Shown here: one piece after another, positions 1 to 11,813 of the stretch | Numbering within the stretch: the stretch's first letter is position 1 | How the letters are laid out: each line of letters starts with the position of its first letter | Assembly (NCBI GenBank): GCA_029204225.1 | Contig: CM055097.1 | Coordinates: forward strand, 63,857,662 to 63,921,661 | Direction of reading: 5' to 3' | DNA: 64,000 nucleotides | DNA from: Diphasiastrum complanatum | Taxonomy: Eukaryota; Streptophyta; Lycopodiopsida; Lycopodiales; Lycopodiaceae | Notes under the pieces: model-generated | What the model was told of the DNA's origin: nothing | Seen by the model: only the letters and a program-made list of their open reading frames with translations | Database searches by the model: none | Made by a program: the position numbers and the translations under genes

Positions 1-811
<811 letters not shown>

Positions 812-820
812 CTCCTCCTT
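812..820 (-). other. Polypurine tract of the Copia-type element
   Basis: The minus strand reads AAGGAGGAG directly before the 3' LTR start TGTTAAATATTG. This is the expected site and composition for priming plus-strand DNA. Confidence 0.8.
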
Positions 821-1035
821 AAAATATATTTATATGACTTTGAGTGTGGATTCTTTGCTTTGCATTTGAAGTGAAGTTGAACAAAGAATCCATCATAGCA
901 GCACGATAACCAAATCCACGATAAGATCTCCTTGATAGAAATCTTTTGCCTTTGAAAAATTTTCCACCAATTTGCCACTATGTTGATATGCCTCCTCCAT
1001 GCTTGATGTAGATCCTGGGTTTGCAAAATTCTTTT

Positions 1036-2165
1036 TCATGAAAAGGGCTGCATAAGAATCTGAAAAATCCGAGGCTTGGCATGCCTCATCATGACCACAA
1101 AGATCATATAGATCAAGATTATACCATGTGCAATATTCAAGATTAAGCATGCTAGCTTTACTAGTCCAAATTTTATGAACTCTATCCAAAAGGATCTAAT
1201 CTTGAAACCATACTCGAACTTGATCAAATTAAGGCTAAACACTTTGTTAAGGATGTAAATGTCCTCATTGGATGTTTCACTTACTCTCAAAAGAAGTTTA
1301 CAACATGCCTCATCAAATGAAAGAACATATTCTTCAATATGTTTGAGCTTGTTCTTATTCTTGCTCTTACTCAATTTAAGAGCATACAAATGATGATACA
1401 ATATCTTGCTTCCTAGATGTTTTGGAAACATAATCAAGTCACCAAAGACAAGAATTAATTCCAAATTAAAGACTTCATTCAAAACTAGAATAGTCTTACT
1501 TGATCTTTGAGATGAACAAATTTCACCTAAGCAAGATATATTATCAACCAAAGAAAGAGAACCATAGGTGAGTAGAATAGAATGAATACCACCTTCACTT
1601 ATCTTTTCTTTTACATGAATTAAGAACCACAAGGACTTGGCCTTGTACAATGAAGATCTTCTTGGATATGCATGTTGAGAATACTCCTCCTCAAACCTCG
1701 ACCCCATCATAAGTTGGCTTTTCTCCATAGAATGAAATTTTGATGCAATAAGAGACACTGTGCTCTCGGCCTCTTCCAAGATAGAAAATAGATCTTCATG
1801 ATCAGTAACATCTCCATGCTCAAACACGTTCAAGATAGAGAGTGTAAAGGCTATGTAGCCTTCCTTGGTCGATAAACATCCAATCATGATCCATAGACTT
1901 GGATCTCCATCCTTCTTTCCTTCCAGGAAACCACATGCAAAGCAATAACCTTCAAGAACACTAAGGTACACAACCTTAGGCTTATAGTTGAACAAGACTC
2001 CATATAGTGCAATCCTTCCAAAAGCTCCATAACTTTAAAAAGCTGGAAAATACACATGCACCATGAAACTTGAAGAGACAAGACATTGCCATTGGTTACT
2101 TGTGAAATCATCAATAGTAAATGCAAAGCAAGAGACACCTCCCTTGCTTAATGATAAAGAAAGAT
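1036..2165 (-). CDS. Unrecognised long ORF carried inside the LTR element
   Basis: An uninterrupted frame of 319 codons (1995 down to 1036) is preceded in the same frame by about 45 more codons broken by one stop (TAA near 2033). The product is rich in Leu, Ser and Lys with several hydrophobic stretches in its C-terminal third. I recognise no integrase, RT, RNase H or envelope-like motif. It occupies the place where pol should be. It may be a captured host fragment, or internal sequence typical of a non-autonomous family. Translation of this stretch is unproven; it is listed because the open length is unusual for this AT-rich window. Confidence 0.4.
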
Positions 2166-2172
2166 GAACATC

Positions 2173-3595
2173 CTAGTATACCAAGTCCACAGGATATTTT
2201 GTCTTGGTAGAAGACGTCAAATATGGATCCATATCTAATTTTGCCATAGAATAAGCCACTCTTGGCTTGATCTCCTTGACTATTGAAGACATAGATTTGG
2301 AAACATGCAACCTCCTATGCCATACTTCCTCCTTGAAAACACAAGTCATCAATGCAAAATCACAAGTACTTGCATTCTCATGCACATATAACTTGAAAAT
2401 GCCTCCATATCTAGATCCACTAGCTAGGATCTCATCACCTTTCTTTATGAAACAATTATTGACATTAGATTCCACTTCAAAACCATCATCAAATAACTTT
2501 CCAACACTAATCACATTCTTTGTGAGATTAGGAACATAAAGTATATTGGAAAGTGTTAAACTCATAGAAGATGCAAGATTTAAGGAAAAAATTCCAACTC
2601 CTTCAATTGTACATGCATCACCAACAGTTGTGTATATTGAATCTTTAAGTTCTTGAAAAAGTTCTAGAGAAAAAAAGAACTTTTAGTGCAACTCATGTGT
2701 GATGATGCACCACTATCAATATACCAAGATACATCTTTAAAGGGTAAAGAGGAGAAGCTAGACATCATGAGAGATGCCTCTCCACAACTTGTAAGTGAAT
2801 CTTTTATGGTAAAATTGGCTTGATCTTCTTGTGTCTTCTTTTTGAAGATAGAAGAATAAATTGAATTATCTTTTGCTCCTCCTTTGTCTTTGTCCTTTGA
2901 TTTGTCCTTGGAGAAGGCTTGAGGAAATTTGTTCTTGCTCCTCCCTCTTGATTTGATCTTGGCAAAGTGAGTTTTGCCACAACCACCATCCTTTCTTGAA
3001 AGTGTGTTGATCTTCGACAGCTTGTTCTTTTGCCTGCATTCTTCATCAATAAGAATATCATGTAGAGCCTCCATAGATGGTAGCTCCTCCTTGATAGCAT
3101 AAGTTTGCACAACATTTGCATACTCTTCTCTAAGTCCATTAAGGACTAGTTGAACAAGTTGATTGTCCTCTAGAGTATCTCCTATGCATGCTATTTCTCT
3201 GTGAAGATTTTTAATTCTCATTACAAAACTTGAAGCACTTTCATCAACTCTTTGGTAGAAAAGATCTGATTTCTAAAAGTAAGTAGACTTGATGTGATCT
3301 TTGCTTCATAAATATTCTTAAGGATTTCCCAAGCCTGCTTGGCTGAATTGCATGGACCTATTTCTCTCAACATCTCATCAGAGATGTTCAATTTGATGAT
3401 ATGAAGAGCAATTCTTGCTCTCTTCTTGAATCTCTGAGCCTCATCATAAGCTTCAGGTTCAATTTCAATTCCTAATACTATGTCCATTACACCATAAAGA
3501 ATCAACAAAGATTCTATCATATCCTTCCAAACTGAATAGTTGCAAGTATCTAGTCTCTCACTAGCTTCAAAGAGAAAATCTCCTATAGATGCCAT
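2173..3595 (-). pseudogene. Copia gag-protease remnant
   Basis: The frame from the Met at about 3595 (MASIGDFLFEASERLD) shows the Copia gag (UBN2-type) pattern, including KQAWEILKNIY. A frameshift near 3235 moves the sequence to a second frame that continues gag and reaches the protease site [11 protein letters not shown] near 2720. A third frame (2565-2173) has the LSNILYVPNLTKNVISV stretch and an imperfect pre-integrase zinc region (VWHRRLH, without the usual GH). No CCHC zinc knuckle is visible before the protease. Coding then stops being recognisable. Several frameshifts make it non-functional. Confidence 0.85.
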
Positions 3596-4713
3596 GAATG
3601 TGAAGACTTCTTGTAAATTGGACAACAAATGGAATTGAATATGTTGCTACACTCCTCACTACAGGAATTGAGTGTGTTGCTTCATTTTTACAATAGGAAC
3701 CAAAACAATTGGTGTACTACCAAATCCTATGCAAAATCTTGCAACTGAATTTGAGATAGGTCTCAAATATTCCACCAAAACAAGACAAACTAGATCAACC
3801 TCTCAAAATGAATTGGACTATAGACAAATTTTGGTAATTTCTTCTTTTGGCATGTGTAGAATGCTTAAAGACAACACTATTGACTCAAATACACTCAAAT
3901 TGTATGAAACATTGTGTTACATGACTCAAAATTTTTGTCTAGATCCCAAGTTTGTTGAATTGGTATACACAAGAGATGGATATGAATATGTTGTTTCTCT
4001 TTTACAATAGGAAACAAAAACAATTAGGCATTCTACCAAATCCTATGCAAAAACTTGCAACAGTTATGTGAGTCCTTGCTCACAATAGAAAACCAATCAC
4101 TTTGAATTTGGATCTAGCCTCTATCTTCTAATGAAGCACTTACAATTTTGATGTCAAATTTTACGACGAGTTTTAAATGAATGAAAAACACTTTAGAAAC
4201 ACACATTCAACTCAAACACAACCCTTTGTGTGAAATGATGTGACTGTGACAATAAAATCTTGACTTATCCAATTTTTTTTCAGATTGAGTACCAAAAACT
4301 GTGAATGATGAATCATGCATGCAATATAATCAATTCAAACAGTGTCCACTCGGGTTTTGGGTCTCTCCCTACCCTTTTTTAAGAACTTATAGCTCCTATT
4401 AGGTTTATCAGAATGAATTGAAACCCATTGCAATAGAAAGAGGGTTCTTCTAGCTTTCCAACAAGCTATAATGTCAGTATCTTTGGATCTAGCACCAAGG
4501 AAATAGAGTCAAATGAAGTATTCTGGTTTTCACATGTGTGAAAAGTCAAAATTTCATACATCCTCTGTTCTGGACTGAAAATATCTATTTTAACGTCATT
4601 CACCAAAAAATTGTTCAAGAATAGATAGCAAAACACTACTAAACAGCTTCCTAGCTTGAATTGTCACAAAATTCATCATACATCTGATGTTACTAGCATT
4701 CAAATCACGGTAT

Positions 4714-4726
4714 GGCTCGGATACCA
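4714..4726 (-). other. Primer-binding site (initiator Met tRNA type)
   Basis: The minus strand reads TGGTATCCGAGCC directly after the 5' LTR end ...TTTTCATCA. It differs slightly from the common plant site TGGTATCAGAGC and fixes the LTR boundary and orientation. Confidence 0.85.
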
Positions 4727-5584
4727 TGATGAAAATCCAGCAAATTCACACGTGGGGGGAACCACAAGAAATGTGTGAATGATCTTTACCATGCTTTGTG
4801 GTTGCACACAGATCACCTGTAGAGCAATCCTGCAATCTACCAACAGATCTATGGCTAGACCACAATCTAGAATGCTATAGATCAAATCTACATTAATTCC
4901 TCACAAATAGGGAAAATACACAAGCTTGATCTTGTATGAAGAAGACAAAATTTGAGCTAGAGAGAGAGAGAGCAATTACAAGCAAAATAGAATGAGATCC
5001 AAATTTGACATTATGACATTACCAATGTTTGATTCTTCATTAGAAATGAATGAGAATGATATGTACATATATAGGAGAGCCGAAATTCGTGGTACTCCTT
5101 GCATTCAATGCATATCCTACACCTATTCAAGTGCAAACTACTATTATCTTGACACCTAACTGCTTGCATGCACAGATTGCACCTAACTTCTACCTACTTT
5201 CTCCAAATGGCAATTTCTCAACTAGCTAAGTACAAAACTACATGCATGTGTCCATTAGAGTGTTTGCATGCCTTGCATGTCACAATGGAAACTTAGGACA
5301 TAATGCATTTATTGTGGCTCGAGTTTCTACAAGGTCATAATTGACCAATTTCCATGTGAAATTCTTATGCATGTCAAACTAGATGTTGTGAACATTGTTG
5401 CGTCATACTAAACCAACTAGACTTTATGCATGTCATTGGAATTTGATCTACCTAACCTAAACTCGCCCTCTTCTACAAGGATATGTGCTCAATTCACATA
5501 CCTTGGATATGTACAAAGTATTTACATGGGTAGGACCCCAAAACATCAACAAACATAAGATAGAGATGTTTTACAATTTTTAAC
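4727..5584 (-). repeat. 5' LTR of the Copia-type element
   Basis: 858 bp, beginning TGATGAAAATCC and ending TTTTTAACA on the plus strand (TG...CA termini). It matches 1-811 with scattered substitutions and the short AG run. Confidence 0.9.
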
Positions 5585-5880
5585 AGATTCAACATTTTTC
5601 TAAGTGGTAGACCTTATTATGATTTCATCTATAGCATGTAAATTAATCTTTTGTTTTTTCTAACCAATGCATATAGTGCATCATCACACAATTGCATATT
5701 TTATGCACAAGTATACAATGTCCACACTTACCTAATGTGGGAGCCAACCCCAAGTATGTCAATGCAACAATAGGTGGCACGAATTTCCCTCTTACATAAC
5801 TTGCCCACTATTCTTGTATCTTTTGTACAATAGTAGTTTATAAGAGAGAAATGATCCGCTCACTTTTCATTCGTGTCCTT

Positions 5881-5955
5881 CTTGTTAGGTGGGAGATCAA
5901 CTAATCTTGTTAGGTGAGATATCAACTGATCTTGTTAGGTGAGATATCAACTAAT
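5881..5955. repeat. 25-bp tandem repeat, 3 copies
   Basis: Three consecutive units starting CTTGTTAGGTGRGA and ending ATCAACTRAT, differing at a few positions. Confidence 0.9.
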
Positions 5956-6479
5956 TTCCCACGTTTGATTTGAAATCAATGCATCATACTCCAAAACCAT
6001 TGCCTCATGCCAAAATTTTGATTTTAAAGCATCTTGTACATTAGTAGGCTCAATGGAAGTCTACATTCTATCCAAGGGCCTCAAGAAAACCTAATGATTT
6101 TGCATCCAGAATCAATGACGCAGTTGAAACATAATACTAGATCACAATTCCTGAGCAAGAAAGAAAATTTTACTCACCTTCTCACACTTAGGATGCTCTT
6201 CACTCTTCTCCTACTGCTAGCCAGTCCTGCTTTGTTCTAGGGATGGTATCAATGCCTCAACTGCTAGCAAGCTATGAAGAACCACTACGAATCTCTATGA
6301 TACTTTGTTTGATCAGCCATATCTATCAAAGAGGAACAAAGATCTTCAACAACATTTGATAACCAGATGCCAATACATATTTTCAAAACTGCAATTGCCA
6401 ACATGTTTGGGAACCAATGATGATCTTATGTGGCATGCTTTTCTTGAAATTGATACATGTTTAAAGTCGCAAAGATAAA

Positions 6480-6690
6480 AGCAACTGCTCATGCAGGCAA
6501 TGCTTAAGTGGCAATGCTTAGGTTGCTCATGTTGGCAATGCTCAGGTGTAAATAAAAGCAACTGCTCATGCTCGCATGTTCAACCATGTCACAAAGATAA
6601 AAGCGAATGCTCATGTTGGCATGCTCAATTGTACAAAAAAAAAAACAAATTCTCATGCTCGCATTCTCAACCATGTCAATTCACATGCAA
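6480..6690. repeat. Imperfect GCTCATG-rich minisatellite
   Basis: The word GCTCATGC/GCTCATGTTGGCA recurs at least five times, with AACCATGTCA and ACAAAGATAAAAGC between copies. The unit appears to be about 40-90 bp. Confidence 0.7.
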
Positions 6691-7205
6691 ATTCAGTGAA
6701 ATTTTTGCATGTGAGCCTCCAACAATATCCCTACCTTAAAATTTTGGACCACCTTAAAAATTCAGTTCACCACAAAATTTATTCCTTAACGCTGACTTTT
6801 TTTGGAAACCTCACCACATAGTATTGCCTTGGCAAGGCAAGGCCAAAAAAATGGCCACTAAAGCTTTTTTTCCCCTTCTATGGAGCAAAACTATTTATAT
6901 AGCTACAGTTTTTGAAGACATAGTGTGTTATAAAATTAACTTCTTGGTCATTCATGCCTAGACTTAATTAACTCTTGGCTCTAGTGTGATTTACATGTAG
7001 GAGCCATGTCATGTCTTGTCCATTTTAGCAAGCATGGTGAGTTGGGTAGAGTTGTTTGCCCTACTCCCAACTCTTGAATGTGCTACATGTTTCAGAAACG
7101 TTTTAAGATTTTGCACTTTTCATTTGATGGAGAGTGTATAGTTGCACAAAACCAATGATCATAGCATAGGTGACAAAAAAAAAGGCATATAAAATATACA
7201 ATGCA

Positions 7206-8783
7206 TTATCCTCTCCTCATATTTATCAATTGTGGTTGTGGTGATGGAGGGCGTGATTTGGGCTTGGCAGCTCTACGTGCTGCAGTTCGATGACGAACAG
7301 CGTCTCCAGGAGTAGTGGCGGAACGAGATTTCTTCTTAGGGCCAATTGATGATCGCTTAGATGATCGGCTGATGTTTGGTGCTGTTGCTGCTCTACGTGA
7401 TCTCTCTGCAGGCAATTTATTGTTGATCGACATTGCTGTAGGTGGAGCAGAACTTCCAGCTTCATGCATGCGCAATGGCCTGCAAATTCTCACACTCAAC
7501 ACTCGTGGGTATCTCTGAAATGCCGGTGAGCTTGGCTGGTGTGAGGAATTTTGGATGTTTGCATATCCTGAGTTGGGGGAGTCATAAGATCTTAGAACTG
7601 AGGCACCGCGAGGAGACTGCACATCTGAGAAAGGATGTGGGTGCTGGGCAGGATGATAGTGGGGCTGAAAACGTGAATGATGAGATCCTACACCAGAGAA
7701 GCGAACTGGCTGCTGGAGCGCCCAATCTGGGGGTTGCGAGACACTAGAGTGAGGATATGTCATGTCAATATATCGGTCTGGTGTCTGGGAAGGCCAATCT
7801 AAGGCCTCAGATGAGATTGAGCGAGTCGATGGCATTCCATAGATTATATCTGGTTCATGATGGGAAGGCCATGGTGAGACTGCTTGGCGAAATTGCATTC
7901 CATAGGATTGTTTTAATCGTTGCGAAGGCCAATCCGGAGGCAGTAATAGTTTTTCAGAAGAAGGCTTGCTAGAGGATTGATCTGGTGCATGTGAGAATGT
8001 GTGTTGCGATTGTCTGTCACCCAAATGTGAGGAAGATATAGAAACCGGCGTTTGCTTAACATAGCTGCGAGAGTGGGAATTGGCAGTAGATTTGCTGCTC
8101 TGACTTACTTCGCGGCTGCTGCGATCCAGCGATGGCCTACTATCTTCCGCATCCTCATAGACGTCGTTGGGAGATGCTTGCACGTTATGACGGAGCTTCA
8201 GAAAGTGGCGATGAAAATGCACATGCACCTCTGTCGTCTCGTCGCTGTCTTCTTGTTCGATATCGTATCTCCCGCAGGCTACCTTGGTCCTAGAAAGCAT
8301 CTCGGTCACGGTGCTGAGATGAGACCATGGCGAATGTACATACACAGTATGCTTGTAGTGAAATTCCAGACAAGGATCAATACTCGCCGCGTGAGATCTC
8401 GAATTCTTTTGTGAGGGCTTGGATCTACTTAAAGGAAGTACATCGATGGTTGTCCTGATGAACACGCTCGGATCATTGGCAAGTATGGGGTTATCAGACT
8501 TATAAAGATGCTCAATTTCGCAGAACTGCAGATCGCAATAGCGAGCATTCCCAGACTTCGTCCATAGCTGCCGATTGTATTCATCTTGAGGTTGGGCAGG
8601 ATCTGTAGTGCACACATTAACCGTTTCAAACTCGTGAAAATCTTCATAATGCTCCCCATAGATCAAAAACTCGCTGTCCTCTTCCGCAAGCTGCAAAATC
8701 TTCGCACTAACGACTGAAACTGCTTGCTCTTCACCACCACCGATCACCGGCAAATGATCTGCCAAGGAAGCCATTGTCTCCAT
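7206..8783 (-). CDS. Intronless 525-residue host protein, function unknown
   Basis: A single uninterrupted frame starting METMASLADH and ending INMRRG. The first ~215 residues look folded: mixed acidic sequence with Trp, Cys and aromatic clusters such as YCDLQFCEIEHLY, and CLEFHYKHTVYVHSPWSHL near residue 140. Residues ~215-400 are Ser/Pro/His-rich and carry four loose repeats of a (P)DWPSQ or WPSH core. The last ~90 residues are strongly basic (GPKKKSRS; several RR and KP pairs), suggesting a nuclear signal or nucleic-acid binding. I do not recognise the family. Codon use is balanced, unlike the AT-rich TE frames around it, and the complementary-strand frames are its shadows. The ATG at 8783 is preferred because conserved-looking sequence starts just after it; a second Met lies three codons downstream. 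The promoter side carries a tandem duplication. Confidence 0.72.
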   Translation of the reverse strand: METMASLADHLPVIGGGEEQAVSVVSAKILQLAEEDSEFLIYGEHYEDFHEFETVNVCTTDPAQPQDEYNRQLWTKSGNARYCDLQFCEIEHLYKSDNPILANDPSVFIRTTIDVLPLSRSKPSQKNSRSHAASIDPCLEFHYKHTVYVHSPWSHLSTVTEMLSRTKVACGRYDIEQEDSDETTEVHVHFHRHFLKLRHNVQASPNDVYEDAEDSRPSLDRSSREVSQSSKSTANSHSRSYVKQTPVSISSSHLGDRQSQHTFSHAPDQSSSKPSSEKLLLPPDWPSQRLKQSYGMQFRQAVSPWPSHHEPDIIYGMPSTRSISSEALDWPSQTPDRYIDMTYPHSSVSQPPDWALQQPVRFSGVGSHHSRFQPHYHPAQHPHPFSDVQSPRGASVLRSYDSPNSGYANIQNSSHQPSSPAFQRYPRVLSVRICRPLRMHEAGSSAPPTAMSINNKLPAERSRRAATAPNISRSSKRSSIGPKKKSRSATTPGDAVRHRTAARRAAKPKSRPPSPQPQLINMRRG

Positions 8784-8987
8784 ACTGACTCGTGAGGTCT
8801 ATTCTACTTATTACAGTAAATCTCTGCAGTTGCTGTGTAGCTTTAGGAACAGAACCTAGATCAAAGACTATACAATCATTGACTATAATCCTTTTAAGTA
8901 CCCAACAGCGGCTGATCCATGATCAACGCTGCAAGAGACAAGATGAAAAATCAAAAGCATCAATTTCCTTGTGATAGACGCAGATAG
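8776..8987. repeat. Tandem duplication, copy A (contains the start codon of the 525-residue gene)
   Basis: Copy A runs from GTCTCCATACTGACTCGTGAGG to GTGATAGACGCAGATAG. It aligns along its whole length with copy B at 8998-9212, with about three quarters identity by eye. The first bases on the minus strand include the ATG of the downstream gene. Confidence 0.85.
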
Positions 8988-9004
8988 GCACCCAATATCT
9001 CCAT
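8960..9004 (-). promoter_or_regulatory. Possible upstream ORF of 14 residues
   Basis: In copy B the base-for-base counterpart of the gene's ATG is kept (minus strand ATGGAGATATTGGGTGCC...) but leads to a stop after 14 codons. If transcription starts upstream of copy B this would be a small upstream ORF in the leader. The transcription start is not known. Confidence 0.35.
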
Positions 9005-9212
9005 GTTGACTGTTGAGGTCCATACTCGACTGGAATTGCAGCAACAAATGCCTGCAGGTACTGTTGCACCTTTAGGAACAGGACCTGCTGGATGAAAGAT
9101 TACAAAACTATTGATTGTATTGCAACCCAACAGTGGCTGATCCAAGATCAATGCTGCAAAAGAGAAGATGAATGCTCAAAAGCAGCATGTCCTTGTGACA
9201 GATGACAGACAG
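8998..9212. repeat. Tandem duplication, copy B (upstream flank)
   Basis: Second copy of the ~213-bp unit, sharing CTTTAGGAACAG, CCCAACAG.GGCTGATCCA and CCTTGTGA blocks with copy A in the same order. Confidence 0.85.
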
Positions 9213-10256
9213 AGGCGATCGATGTACGCCACGTTTAGAACCGTAATGCGATCCATGGATTCTGATAAAGCCCTCGAAGAGAAATGAAATCGAGAGACAA
9301 TAAGGAGGCTGGAGACGCACCCGCTGGGTAATGCCTTTTGATTTATGCCAAGGGACTCGTGCATTTTGCAAGGCACTGCCCTACTTTGGCCCAAGTGAGC
9401 CATAGATAGCCACACTTGTTTTTTTTTTTAAATCTAAAGACATCAAAAAAGCTCTCTCTTTTGGGCATGTGTGAAAACTTGACTCCCATGTGTTTGTACC
9501 ATAAGTCTTTGGTAGTTTTTGTAGCTTCTACATAGATTACAAACCTGGTGTGCTCTTCTCTTGGAGAGATTTTGAGGTGCTTGTCTGAGTGTTGAAGTTG
9601 TTATACTACTTTTTTATTGTTTCTCTAACAATTTGAACGTGTGGGTGAGTAGGAAATTAAAGTTCATGAGTGATTTCTATTAGAACTATCATAGCACATA
9701 GGTGGCAGAGACGTAAGCAAAGCATTCCGAAGATCAGAACGAAGGTTTTGGCAACGTATTAGACAAAGCAATCTAATCAGTGTGAGTAGCTTAGGCAAAG
9801 CCAATTCTCAGTCAATTTGGTAGTGCTTGTCACCATGTCTAGCTAATAGAGCGAATTCGCACTAGTAAAGGCAGAGCTATTCTCCTCAAGAATCTAAGAG
9901 AAATCTAGAGAAAAGGCCAAGAAAGCTGATTTCTTTTTATAGTTGTTCCAAGTGGAAAAAATGTGGATCTTCCATTGTAGGTGATCATTTTCAGAGCTGT
10001 TAAATTCTAAGGTAGGATGCTGGAACAAGGTGACTTTGCTAGTAGAAGGAAAATTTACAAAGTGACCTTGGCAACTTTACAACGCACGAGGAAAATCAAT
10101 CGATTGCAACGGTAGTTATCTCCATAAAGTTAGGATTTTTAGAACCCACGAGAGACAGTGTGACAAGGGAAACCACTCAACCAATTAGAAGCTACAGACC
10201 AATTCACAATAGCTTCACCCCCGAGCCACAGTGAATAACAACAATAGAGGGAGACA
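9213..10256. other. No gene seen
   Basis: AT-rich sequence with no frame that I can support. The first ~200 bases could hold the promoter of the minus-strand gene at 8783. Confidence 0.5.
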
Positions 10257-10402
10257 CACTAATACAAAAAACTATTATAGCAATGAAAGTTTGCGATGTT
10301 TATTTAGTAAAACTAAACGTCGCTCCGCGATTATTATAACGACAGATATATCTTTTGTTAACTATCGCAACTAGACGTCGCTTTGCAATAGCTTAACCAT
10401 CG

Positions 10403-10700
10403 CTGTCGTGCGACATAACGTAGCCAACGCTTTGTCGACATTGCAGTTTGCGATGAATTGGCATCGCTTTTTTGACATCTGGCGATAGTAAATATTGACT
10501 GTCACCGCGTGACGTTTGGCACCGAAAAAAATTTATGAAAAAATGACGCACAAGCGATGCTTCCAGCTTAATCGTCGTCGTGTGACATAATGTAGCCGAC
10601 GCTCTGCGACATTGCAGTTTGCGACGAATTAGCGTTGCTTTTCTGGCAACAGTAAATATTGACTGTCGTCGCACGACGTTTGGCCCTCGACATGTAATTT
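10403..10700. repeat. Subterminal repeats of the CACTA element, ~168-bp period
   Basis: Two imperfect copies share GACATAA.GTAGCC.ACGCT, GACATTGCAGTTTGCGA.GAATT and AGTAAATATTGACTGTC blocks. Confidence 0.8.
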
Positions 10701-10842
10701 GAAACCATGTCGGATTTTTAATAGCGAGGGTTTGGCAACGATTCCCGAATGTCGCTAGGCGACGGACTATGCAAAATATTACCAGTATATTCTTATGGTT
10801 TTTTACAAATTTTTACCATCTCATTTCGTGATTATGCCCATT

Positions 10843-11508
10843 ATGATTGACCCACCTCTATCAATTTTGATTTGATGCTTTGCGGCTTCGCTTGCTAGGC
10901 TTTCGTTCAAATCCAGACATATTTTTCATCTTAGTTTTTGAAGCCACATTATATAGTGCTGAATCTTGCAAGATTTGATCAAGTGAGAGTATATATGGGT
11001 TGGAGCATTGCTGTTTAATCAAGCGCAAATCAGTTTTCTCATCAGTGTATCGATCATTTTATTATATAAGAATCAGTGTTCTCGTTAGTAAATTGTTCTA
11101 ATAATTAGTCTCGAAAATGTGTTTATTGCTGCCATGTGACAATCCAACCATGGTGGTGTGTGGTGGCTACAAAAATCCGTTAATAATGCACTTAGCATGA
11201 CAGATGAATCGAGACGATGGCTAAAAAGATCAGAGCATGATTCTAGATGAAATCAAATGAATCCAAGAAATAGCAGCCATTCTATCTCAATGACTTGACC
11301 CACCTCTATCAATTTTGATTTGATGTTTTGCGGCTTAGCTTGCTAGGCTTTCGTTTGGATCCAGGCATATTTTTCATCTTAGTTTTTGAAGCCACAATAT
11401 ATAGTGCTGAATCTTGCAAGATTTGATCTGGTGAGAGTATATATGGGTTGGAGCTACAATATATAGTGCTAAATCTTGCAAGATTTGATTAGGTGAGAGT
11501 ATGTATGG
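10843..11508. repeat. Direct repeat of ~164 bp (two copies plus a partial third)
   Basis: Copy 1 is 10843-11006, copy 2 is 11290-11454 and a 54-bp third piece follows at 11455-11508. All share ATAGTGCT.AATCTTGCAAG and GTGAGAGTAT.TATGG. Confidence 0.88.
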
Positions 11509-11813
11509 TGGTTACAAAATCCGGGCCATCCGACGGTTGCTCTTCCCGATTGCTCTTTTTTGTATCTACAAGCAAAAATTCTGACAAAATGATGTTAATT
11601 GTGTGATCATGAGCCTCTTGTGCACATTGGTGTGAAACTTTAGATATGTCTTTTAGAATATGTTTGATGAGTAATTACAATGAAATTAATTCAATTACAA
11701 ATATTTTAATAGAATAAAAAAGAAGAGAAGTGTGAAATATTGTATGAAATGTTGAGATATATAAACACAAAAAATCTCTGCTATCAACAATTGAATATAT
11801 TTTTTAACACAAT

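Larger units (their letters stand above)
5585..7205. other. Intergenic stretch with minisatellites, no gene seen
   Basis: No convincing coding region. It contains a perfect-phase 25-bp triplet repeat at 5881-5955 and, at about 6480-6690, an imperfect minisatellite built on GCTCATG(T/C)TGGCATGCTCA-like units. The short open frames here are repeat artefacts. Confidence 0.6.

Noticed and set aside
8052-8414. Plus-strand 120-codon frame
   Set aside because: Shadow of the minus-strand 525-codon gene; no motif, and third-position pattern follows the minus strand.
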